Assembly: GCA_017643965.1 (NCBI GenBank)
Contig: JAEPMM010000086.1
Coordinates: 1 to 10,067, forward strand
DNA from: Marinobacter sp.
Lineage (GTDB): Bacteria > Pseudomonadota > Gammaproteobacteria > Pseudomonadales > Oleiphilaceae
Length of the DNA stretch: 10,067 nt
Direction of reading: 5' to 3'
Part shown: positions 5,047 through 10,067 of the stretch, piece after piece
How the letters are laid out: each line of letters starts with the position of its first letter
How positions within the stretch are numbered: the first letter of the stretch is position 1
Program-made: the position numbers and the translations under genes
The notes under the pieces: model-generated
Told to the model about the DNA's origin: nothing
Databases searched by the model: none
The model's input: the letters and a program-made list of their open reading frames with translations, nothing else

Positions 5047-6426
5047 ATGAACGAAATACGCCATTCCAGCGCGCCGCGCTGGGGCTACGCTTTGCTTGTG
5101 CGCCTGCATTTTTACGCGGGCCTGTTCGTCGGACCCTTTATTTTCGTGGCGGCCCTGTCCGGAGCCCTGTTCGCCCTGACACCGCAAATCGAAAACCGGC
5201 TGTACCTGACCGAACTGACCACCGAGACCACCGGCGAGGCACAGCCGCTGGCTGCTCAGATCCTCTCGGCCCGTGACCACATCGGCGATCGTGCCACCCT
5301 GGCAGCCGTCCGCCCTGCCCCGCAGCCCGGACAAACCACCCGAGTCATGTTTGCGGTCGACGGTTTGCAGCCTTTTGAACATCAGGCGGTGTTTGTGGAT
5401 CCGGTTTCCCTGGACATCCGCGGCGAACTGGTGGTGTACGGAACCAGCGGTACCCTGCCGTTCCGCATCTGGATCGATTATGTCCACCGGCACCTGCATC
5501 TGGGCGAGGTCGGGCGCTACTACAGCGAGCTGGCCGCCTCCTGGCTCTGGCTGGTCGCGCTGGGCGGGCTGGCGTTGTGGTGGCGCCGGCGGTCAAGCCC
5601 CGCCACCCGGGTGGCATCAGATCGCAGCGCCCTTCGCCAATGGCATAGCGGGATTGGCGTGGTGCTGTTGCTGGCATTCCTGTTCTTTTCGGTCACCGGC
5701 CTGACCTGGTCGAAATGGGCGGGCGCCAACATTGCCGAGCTTCGTGCGCATCTGGACTGGGGCACACCCGGGCTGAACACCGAGCTGACCGGCGCCGCGC
5801 CGCAACAGCACCAGCACGGAGAACACACCGGCCACGATATGTCGCCGGCGATAAACCCGGCTGAGGACAACGCAGCCACTTACGATGCGGTCCTGCAGCG
5901 TGCGCGGGCGGCAGGCATTGATGCCGGTATGGTGGAAATCAAGCCCGCCACAAACGCAACCCGTGCCTGGGCAGTGCGTGAAATCGACCGCAGCTGGCCC
6001 ACCCAGGTCGATATGGTAGCGGTTGATCCCCGAACTTTGAGAGTGACCGATCGGGTGGATTTCGATACCTTTCCCATCGCTGCCAAACTCACCCGCTGGG
6101 GCATCGATGCCCATATGGGCATACTGTTCGGCCTGGCCAATCAGCTGTTCGTCGCCGCCTGTGCGCTGGGACTCTGTGTGATGATTGTGCTGGGGTACCG
6201 CATGTGGTGGTTACGCCGGCCAATCCGTCCCGAGCGGCATCACCAACGCCCGCAACGGGTTTGGTCCGAACTGAAAAAAGCGCCAGCGCTGGCGCTGCTA
6301 ATGATGGCTGTTGTCGCCGTTGGCCTCGGGCTTTTCGCCCCGGTGATGGGGGTCAGCCTGGTGATCTTCCTGGTGGTGGATGCAGCCCTGGCGCTCAGGC
6401 GCTCCGCGCCTGTAAAAGTGCCTTGA
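5047..6426 (+). CDS. PepSY-associated transmembrane protein
   Basis: This 459-residue protein is of the PepSY-TM family (PF03929), found in iron and copper uptake loci and sometimes shown or proposed to act as a ferric-siderophore or metal reductase. Membrane segments lie at about 23-45, 161-180, 203-222, 359-387 and 413-450. Between the first two is a periplasmic PepSY-like region ending in YVHRHLHLGEVGRY (H147, H149, H151). H21, H200 and H356 at membrane edges are candidate haem ligands. The large loop between 223 and 358 has a His cluster (H255, H257, H260, H263, then M265) that could bind metal. The frame is open from 4825, but ATG 5047 has GAGG at 5037-5040 and begins a typical N-terminus, and an earlier start would overlap DUF2946. 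No TonB-dependent receptor gene is adjacent. Confidence 0.87.
   Translation: MNEIRHSSAPRWGYALLVRLHFYAGLFVGPFIFVAALSGALFALTPQIENRLYLTELTTETTGEAQPLAAQILSARDHIGDRATLAAVRPAPQPGQTTRVMFAVDGLQPFEHQAVFVDPVSLDIRGELVVYGTSGTLPFRIWIDYVHRHLHLGEVGRYYSELAASWLWLVALGGLALWWRRRSSPATRVASDRSALRQWHSGIGVVLLLAFLFFSVTGLTWSKWAGANIAELRAHLDWGTPGLNTELTGAAPQQHQHGEHTGHDMSPAINPAEDNAATYDAVLQRARAAGIDAGMVEIKPATNATRAWAVREIDRSWPTQVDMVAVDPRTLRVTDRVDFDTFPIAAKLTRWGIDAHMGILFGLANQLFVAACALGLCVMIVLGYRMWWLRRPIRPERHHQRPQRVWSELKKAPALALLMMAVVAVGLGLFAPVMGVSLVIFLVVDAALALRRSAPVKVP
6396..6412. other. Perfect hairpin at the 3' end of the PepSY gene
   Basis: CAGGCGC (6396-6402) and GCGCCTG (6406-6412) are perfect complements around TCC. It sits within the last codons of the PepSY gene and is followed by TAAAAG, not a T-run, on the plus strand. 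It is a strong RNA stem and could hold up RNase or ribosomes, but it is not a standard terminator. A shorter TTGAC/GTCAA dyad (6423-6427, 6436-6440) follows just after it. Confidence 0.4.
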
Positions 6427-6494
6427 CCTGAGCAAGTCAAAACCGGCAATCTTCAGGTTCCAGGCCAATGCGCCAGCGACTCTCCAGGCGAAGT

Positions 6495-7109
6495 ATGGAT
6501 TCTGAATCTCGACAATCTTCTGAGGAACATCACACGCCCCCGGGTGACCCGGGGGTGGTGCCTGCTGCAACGTCATCCGATATCGGCAAACTGATCCAGA
6601 GGGTGGTTCGGCGGGATCGCTCCGCTTTCGCACAACTGTACGAAGCAACGGCGCCGAAACTTCTGGGTACCGTGATGCGTATCCTGAGAGACAGGGCATG
6701 GGCAGACGATGTGATTCAGGACGCCTACATCAAGGTGTGGCAGAAGGCCGATCAGTTTGACGCGGCCAAGGCTTCACCCATCGCCTGGATGGCATCCATT
6801 GCCCGCAACAGCGCCATCGACGAGTTGCGCAAGCAACCGGCACGGCGCTCCATGGGTGATGACGAGATCGAGGAGATCGCCAGCTTTCAACCGACCGCAC
6901 AGGCCGAGCTTGAAGATCAGCAGGCGGTAAACAGCCTGAACAGCTGCATCGACGAGCTGGAGAAAGACCGGCAGGACATGGTACGGCTGGCGTACCTGAA
7001 TGGCTGGTCCCGTGACGAACTGGCCGCCCACTTTGATCAACCGGTAAATACCGTGAAAACCTGGCTTCACCGTGCATTGAAACAACTGAAAAGGTGTCTG
7101 GCACCATGA
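6495..7109 (+). CDS. ECF-type RNA polymerase sigma factor
   Basis: This is a sigma70-family ECF factor of 204 residues from this start (213 if the ATG at 6468 is used). Region 2 spans about residues 31-110, with DDVIQDAYIKVWQ near 71-83, the DxxQ...W core of region 2.2, and WMASIARNSAIDELRK as region 2.4. Region 4 spans about 150-202, with the helix-turn-helix WSRDELAAHFDQPVNTVKTWLHRALKQL. I prefer 6495 because AGGcgAAG precedes it at 6486-6493, while 6468 has only a poorly placed AGG; both are possible. The stop overlaps the anti-sigma start (ATGA at 7106-7109), so translation is probably coupled. It should be held inactive at the membrane by the RskA-type partner. No clear promoter of its own is seen; it may be read from the PepSY gene 68 bases upstream. 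Confidence 0.9.
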   Translation: MDSESRQSSEEHHTPPGDPGVVPAATSSDIGKLIQRVVRRDRSAFAQLYEATAPKLLGTVMRILRDRAWADDVIQDAYIKVWQKADQFDAAKASPIAWMASIARNSAIDELRKQPARRSMGDDEIEEIASFQPTAQAELEDQQAVNSLNSCIDELEKDRQDMVRLAYLNGWSRDELAAHFDQPVNTVKTWLHRALKQLKRCLAP

Positions 7110-7852
7110 CCGACCAAGACGATCTCGATACGCTGGCGGCGGAGTTCGTTCTGGGAACGCTGCCACCGGAAGAGCGGGCGTCCGTAAACGCCCGCCGCGA
7201 GAAAGATCAGGCGCTTGATGCCCTGATTCTAGCCTGGGAAGAGCGGCTGGTGCCTCTGCTCCATGAGGTGACACCCATTGAACCCGGCCCGGATCTGCTT
7301 GCCCGCATCGAAAAGCGCCTCGACGAGCTTGAAGCCGCAGCGCCCGACTCTGTGATGAACGCGCCGACGGCAACGGTTACGGTGCTGCAGCAGCGGGTGC
7401 GCCGCTGGCAGTGGAGCACTGCCGTGGCCTCAGCCGCTGCGCTGGTCCTTGTGGCCGTTCTGGCGTTCCAGCCGGCAGAACAACCGCAATCCTTTGTGGC
7501 CGTGTTCCAGCACGATGACCAGCAACCGGCCTTCATGTTGACGGTGGATCTGGATAACCGACAGCTGAACATTCGTCCGGTTACCGCCGAGCCGGTGCGG
7601 GACAAGTCCTACCAGCTCTGGATCAAGGCCGATGAACTGGGGCCAGACCCGCGCTCGGTGGGTGTACTGACCGACAACATGACCATCGACCAGTCGGCGC
7701 TCAGCCAGTATGACCCGCAGCTTCTGAAAGAAGCCACCTTCGGCATCAGTGTCGAACCCCCAGGCGGTTCACCAACGGGCAAGCCGACAGGACCGGCGAT
7801 TCATGGCTACCTGTACCCCACCGACGGAGGCAATTCGGGCCAGCAGTTCTAA
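7106..7852 (+). CDS. RskA-type anti-sigma factor
   Basis: This 248-residue single-pass membrane protein should bind the ECF sigma factor encoded just upstream. The cytosolic N-terminal part (about 1-100) has LAAEFVLGTLPPEER (about 10-24), the usual start of anti-sigma-K type domains, without the zinc-binding HxxxCxxC motif. One membrane segment lies at about 103-121. The periplasmic part matches RskA (PF10099): YQLWIKADELGPDPRSVGVL (about 149-168) and FGISVEPPGGSPTGKPTGP (about 192-210) are its two strong signatures. ATG 7106 is chosen because it forms the ATGA overlap with the sigma stop; a GTG at 7094 is in frame, but AAAAGG at 7089-7094 would then overlap the start. RskA partners are usually released by proteolysis at the membrane, which frees sigma. 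The inducing signal is unknown. Confidence 0.9.
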   Translation: MTDQDDLDTLAAEFVLGTLPPEERASVNARREKDQALDALILAWEERLVPLLHEVTPIEPGPDLLARIEKRLDELEAAAPDSVMNAPTATVTVLQQRVRRWQWSTAVASAAALVLVAVLAFQPAEQPQSFVAVFQHDDQQPAFMLTVDLDNRQLNIRPVTAEPVRDKSYQLWIKADELGPDPRSVGVLTDNMTIDQSALSQYDPQLLKEATFGISVEPPGGSPTGKPTGPAIHGYLYPTDGGNSGQQF

Positions 7853-7868
7853 AATAATCGGGCTCACA

Positions 7869-7896
7869 TGCAACTTTTGAAGTGCCCATGCGTATC
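7869..7896 (+). promoter_or_regulatory. Candidate ECF-sigma promoter for the DUF7282-like gene
   Basis: TGCAAC (7869-7874, an AAC-type -35) and CGTATC (7891-7896, a CGT-type -10) are 16 bases apart, the usual ECF geometry. The site lies in the 107-base gap after the anti-sigma gene. The same pair was not found before the sigma gene, which weakens the case for autoregulation. Transcription would begin near 7903. Confidence 0.4.
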
Positions 7897-7906
7897 TGTC
7901 GGTACA

Positions 7907-7934
7907 CCCATCGGAACAACAAAGACATGATGGG
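7907..7934 (+). other. Inverted repeat in the leader of the DUF7282-like gene
   Basis: CCCATC (7907-7912) and GATGGG (7929-7934) are complementary with 16 bases between. It would form a six-base stem in the 5' untranslated region and ends 13 bases before the GAGGAG ribosome site. The role is unknown and chance is possible. Confidence 0.25.
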
Positions 7935-7959
7935 AATAACCGAAAACGAGGAGAATGCG

Positions 7960-8394
7960 ATGAGCAAGCACTTCAAGAAGAGCACATTTCTGACGGCAGC
8001 CCTGCTGTCTACCGCACTGACTTCCGGCGCCGCTATGGCCATGGATCACGGTAAAGTCGGCGTGAAAGCGTCTGATCAGGACGTCAGTGGTGGCACAGTC
8101 ACTGCCAAGCAGGTCATGGCCGAAAAGAACGGCTGGCTGGTCGTGCACCGCACCGACGAAGCCATGAAGCCGGGCCCGGTGGTTGGCCACGCGCCCATCA
8201 AGATGGGCAAGAACATGGACGTAGCCGCCATTCTGACCGAGGAAGTGAAATCCGGTGACATGCTGATGCTGATGGTTCACAGCGAGGACGGCGGTAGCAA
8301 AACCGGTATCTTCGAATACACCCTCGGTGCCAAGGAAGACGGCCCGATCCGTAAAGACGGCAACCTGGTCATGAAGACCGTCACCGCGAAGTAA
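7960..8394 (+). CDS. Secreted DUF7282-like protein of unknown function
   Basis: This 144-residue protein has a clear Sec signal peptide: basic MSKHFKK, a hydrophobic core TFLTAALLSTALTSG and a cleavage site after AMA (residue 27). The mature part of about 117 residues has the pattern of the DUF7282 domain: VSGGTVTAKQVMAEKNGWLVVH (about 42-63), a GPVVGHAPIKMG turn, VAAILTEEVKSGDMLMLMVHSEDG (about 88-111) and FEYTLGAKEDGPI (about 118-130). This looks like an all-beta periplasmic domain; no cysteine is present. The function is unknown. GAGGAG at 7948-7953 is ideally placed for ATG 7960; an in-frame ATG at 7888 would need an unlikely N-terminus and lacks a ribosome site. It follows the sigma/anti-sigma pair, has its own candidate promoter and is closed by a terminator. 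It is the probable target of the sigma factor. Confidence 0.82.
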   Translation: MSKHFKKSTFLTAALLSTALTSGAAMAMDHGKVGVKASDQDVSGGTVTAKQVMAEKNGWLVVHRTDEAMKPGPVVGHAPIKMGKNMDVAAILTEEVKSGDMLMLMVHSEDGGSKTGIFEYTLGAKEDGPIRKDGNLVMKTVTAK

Positions 8395-8409
8395 CACCAT
8401 TCGCGACAT

Positions 8410-8445
8410 CCCGGCGGGCCCTCTGCTCGCCGGGTTAGTTCTTTT
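8410..8445 (+). terminator. Intrinsic terminator after the DUF7282-like gene
   Basis: CCCGGCGGGC (8410-8419) pairs with GCTCGCCGGG (8425-8434) through ten pairs including one G-T, around a five-base loop. TTAGTTCTTTT follows directly. It lies 15 bases past the stop codon and should end the sigma/anti-sigma/DUF7282 region. Confidence 0.85.
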
Positions 8446-8497
8446 GCCCCCGCGTTATTCTGAAATCCCCTTCCCACGTTTTGATCCCCGAATCTGC

Positions 8498-8527
8498 TTG
8501 ACACCTGTTGCTCACTCGTGATGTTAT
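8498..8527 (+). promoter_or_regulatory. Sigma70 promoter of the TetR-oxidoreductase unit
   Basis: A perfect TTGACA (8498-8503) is followed after 18 bases by TGTTAT (8522-8527), with a TG at 8519-8520 giving an extended -10. Transcription should start near 8534, leaving a leader of about 24 bases. No clear Shine-Dalgarno precedes the TetR ATG at 8558. Confidence 0.7.
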
Positions 8528-8555
8528 CACCGTAAACATTGTTACCAGTGATAAC
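8518..8555. promoter_or_regulatory. Nested dyads, probable TetR operator
   Basis: GTTATCAC (8523-8530) and GTGATAAC (8548-8555) are perfect inverted copies with 17 bases between. Each also belongs to a local palindrome: GTGAT-GTT-ATCAC (8518-8530), covering the -10, and GTTACCA-G-TGATAAC (8541-8555, one mismatch), ending two bases before the start codon. A third, imperfect dyad lies between (8532-8545). The layout suits autorepression by the regulator encoded immediately downstream. Confidence 0.65.
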
Positions 8556-8557
8556 TT

Positions 8558-9193
8558 ATGAACGACAACTCAACCCGGGCCAAACCCGCGTACCACCATG
8601 GTGATCTGCCTCAGCAGGCTCACCAACTGGCTCTGGATACGTTGCGCGAACACGGCGACGCAGCCATCAGCCTGCGCGCTCTGGCCAAGCAGATTGGCGT
8701 CAGCGCGCCGGCGCTTTACCGCCATTTCATGGACCGGGAGAGCCTGCTGGCTGAACTGGCCATTACTGGATTTCAGGCGTTGAGAAAACGGCTTCTAGCA
8801 GTGGATCAAGCCCAGCCAAGACAGGCGTTAATTGATATTGGGCTTGTGTACGTATCTTTTGCACAAGAGGAACCGAATTTTTATCGGCTGATGTTCGGTG
8901 GCCGGGTGTTGCCCAAAGGTGTGCACCCGCGGTTGGATACGGCTGGCAAGAGCGCTTTCCGGGTGCTTGAGAATACCATTGCCCGGGCGCAGCAGGCCGG
9001 TTACATCAAACCCATGCCATTGATGCTGGTAACTGCGGCCGCCTGGTCATTGGTGCATGGACTTGCACAACTAAGCATCGATGGCCATTTACCCATCACC
9101 GAGGCGGAGCCCCAACTTGCGCAGGGAGTTCTCACGCTCCTGCTGGACGGCGCCGTCGCCGATCACGAACAACACCACAAGGATAACACATGA
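8558..9193 (+). CDS. TetR/AcrR family transcriptional regulator (WHG C-terminal type)
   Basis: This 211-residue DNA-binding repressor has an N-terminal YHHGDLPQQAHQLALDTLREHG helix pair (about 12-33) and a helix-turn-helix ISLRALAKQIGVSAPALYRHFMDRESLLAEL (about 37-67), typical of TetR_N (PF00440). The C-terminal ligand-binding half includes FAQEEPNFYRLMFG (about 101-114) and AAWSLVHGLAQL (about 161-172), which identify the WHG subgroup (PF13305). The ligand is not known; relatives often respond to hydrophobic or acyl compounds. It overlaps the next gene by four bases (ATGA, 9190-9193), so it probably controls that oxidoreductase as well as itself through the dyads at 8518-8555. The start is ATG 8558, which lacks a good ribosome site; no other start gives a full helix-turn-helix. 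Confidence 0.92.
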   Translation: MNDNSTRAKPAYHHGDLPQQAHQLALDTLREHGDAAISLRALAKQIGVSAPALYRHFMDRESLLAELAITGFQALRKRLLAVDQAQPRQALIDIGLVYVSFAQEEPNFYRLMFGGRVLPKGVHPRLDTAGKSAFRVLENTIARAQQAGYIKPMPLMLVTAAAWSLVHGLAQLSIDGHLPITEAEPQLAQGVLTLLLDGAVADHEQHHKDNT

Positions 9194-10067
9194 TGAGCAG
9201 CCCCAAACCCAGCACCATCCGTGTCGTCCGCCGCTACCGCGCCAATCGCCTTGACGGCCCTTACGACGCGGTTGTGATCGGCTCCGGCATCGGCGGACTG
9301 ACCACCGCCGCCTGCATGAGCAAACTGGGCAAGAAAGTAGCGGTGTTCGAGCAGCATTACACCGCCGGCGGTTTCACCCACAGCTACGACCGCAATGGCT
9401 ACGAATGGGACGTGGGCGTGCACTACATCGGCGATGTGGGCGCGGACCATACCCTGACCAAACGGCTGTTCGACCACATCACCGACGGGCAACTGAAATG
9501 GGCGCCGATGGACAGCCATTTTGACCGGATTTTCATCGGCGACCGCCATGTGGACCTGGTGGCCGGCCCCGATCAATTCAAAGCAGAACTGCTCAAAGCC
9601 TTCCCCGATGAAGAGCAGGCCATCGACACCTATCTGATTTATCTGAAAAAGGTGGCCAAGGCCATGCCGGGACTGGTCATCGGCAAGGTGCTGCCGGATC
9701 TGGCCGCCGGCCCCCTGCGCAAGCTGGTGAACCGGGCCGCGCCGTCGTTCCTCAACCGCCCCACCCGAGAGGTGCTGGAAGGCCTGACCCGCAATCAGGA
9801 GCTAATCGCCGTACTCACCGGCCAATGGGGCGACAACGGCCTGCCGCCGGCGGAATCCAGCTTTATCATCCACGCCCTGATCGCACGCCATTATCTGTAC
9901 GGCGGGTATTACCCCATCGGCGGGGCTTCGGAGATGGCCAATACCATCATTCCGGTGATCCAGCAGAGCGGCGGCGAGGTGTTCACCTACGCCGACGTCA
10001 CCGGAATCCTGATCGAGAAAGGCAAGGCGGTGGGCGTACGCATGGCGGATGGCGAAGAAGTCCGCGC
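9190..10067 (+). CDS. FAD-dependent oxidoreductase, phytoene desaturase/retinol saturase-like, N-terminal part
   Basis: This reading frame is open to the last base, giving 292 residues. The FAD-binding motif DAVVIGSGIGGLTTA lies at about 26-40 (G31, G33, G36), followed by an acidic residue at the end of the second strand (E54). HSYDRNGYEWDVGVHYIGD (about 64-82) and the YYPIGGASEMA segment (about 250-260) are characteristic of the carotenoid isomerase/RetSat (all-trans-retinol 13,14-reductase) group of the phytoene desaturase family. The enzyme should reduce or isomerise a double bond in a long polyunsaturated or isoprenoid substrate; in marine bacteria the real substrate is usually unknown. 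AAGGAT at 9178-9183 serves ATG 9190; ATG 9193 in the same frame is equally possible. The C-terminus is outside the window. Confidence 0.87.
   Translation, partial: MMSSPKPSTIRVVRRYRANRLDGPYDAVVIGSGIGGLTTAACMSKLGKKVAVFEQHYTAGGFTHSYDRNGYEWDVGVHYIGDVGADHTLTKRLFDHITDGQLKWAPMDSHFDRIFIGDRHVDLVAGPDQFKAELLKAFPDEEQAIDTYLIYLKKVAKAMPGLVIGKVLPDLAAGPLRKLVNRAAPSFLNRPTREVLEGLTRNQELIAVLTGQWGDNGLPPAESSFIIHALIARHYLYGGYYPIGGASEMANTIIPVIQQSGGEVFTYADVTGILIEKGKAVGVRMADGEEVR

Noticed and set aside
5617..6114. A 165-codon minus-strand frame, and several other minus-strand frames, opposite the PepSY gene
   Set aside because: No ribosome site and no recognisable domain; the plus-strand gene has clear membrane segments and family motifs.
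6427..6494. ECF-type autoregulatory promoter before the sigma gene
   Set aside because: I searched for the TGCAAC/CGTATC pair or a GGAAC/GTC-type pair at 16-17 bases and found no convincing match.
7882..7959. Longer start for the DUF7282-like protein
   Set aside because: It would place a polar stretch before the signal peptide. GAGGAG before ATG 7960 and the signal peptide directly after it fix the start.
1..10067. Mobile element, phage or defence island
   Set aside because: No transposase, integrase, terminal inverted repeats, CRISPR repeats or composition break was seen. Genes look like core or common accessory metabolism and regulation.

Overview
The window looks like a chromosomal segment of a GC-rich gammaproteobacterium. 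The codon use, the gene families and the gene pairings resemble Marinobacter or a close marine relative, but that is a judgement from reading, not from a search. Eleven protein-coding genes are supported, nine of them complete and transcribed as short units, with one cut at each window edge. I see no tRNA, rRNA, insertion sequence, CRISPR array, phage gene or toxin-antitoxin pair. No stretch longer than about 210 bases lacks a gene.

Left part (1-2099): the C-terminal part of a FAD-dependent amine-oxidase-like protein (COG2907 type) is followed by a 106-residue single-pass membrane protein of unknown function. Twelve bases later comes a stand-alone CheB-type methylesterase with a C-terminal zinc-ribbon-like segment and no receiver domain.

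Middle (2182-4390): a membrane fatty-acid desaturase on the plus strand converges on a minus-strand pair, an SDR oxidoreductase followed by an NTF2/SnoaL-like protein. The COG2907, SDR and NTF2-like families often occur together in gammaproteobacterial light/singlet-oxygen-response clusters, so they may be parts of one such set with other genes between them.

Centre right (4596-8445): a His-rich DUF2946 protein and a PepSY-type membrane protein form a likely metal-related unit. Next come an ECF sigma factor and its overlapping RskA-type anti-sigma factor (ATGA junction), then a secreted DUF7282-like protein that has its own candidate ECF promoter and a clear intrinsic terminator. The arrangement recalls SigK-RskA-secreted target modules.

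Right edge (8498-10067): a TetR/AcrR regulator with a WHG-type C-terminus overlaps by four bases the start of a phytoene desaturase/retinol saturase-like FAD oxidoreductase that runs off the window. Its promoter carries nested dyads over the -10 and the start region, consistent with autorepression. No wholly novel system is evident. The most distinctive items are the sigma/anti-sigma/secreted-protein module, the TetR operator array and the dyad in front of the desaturase.
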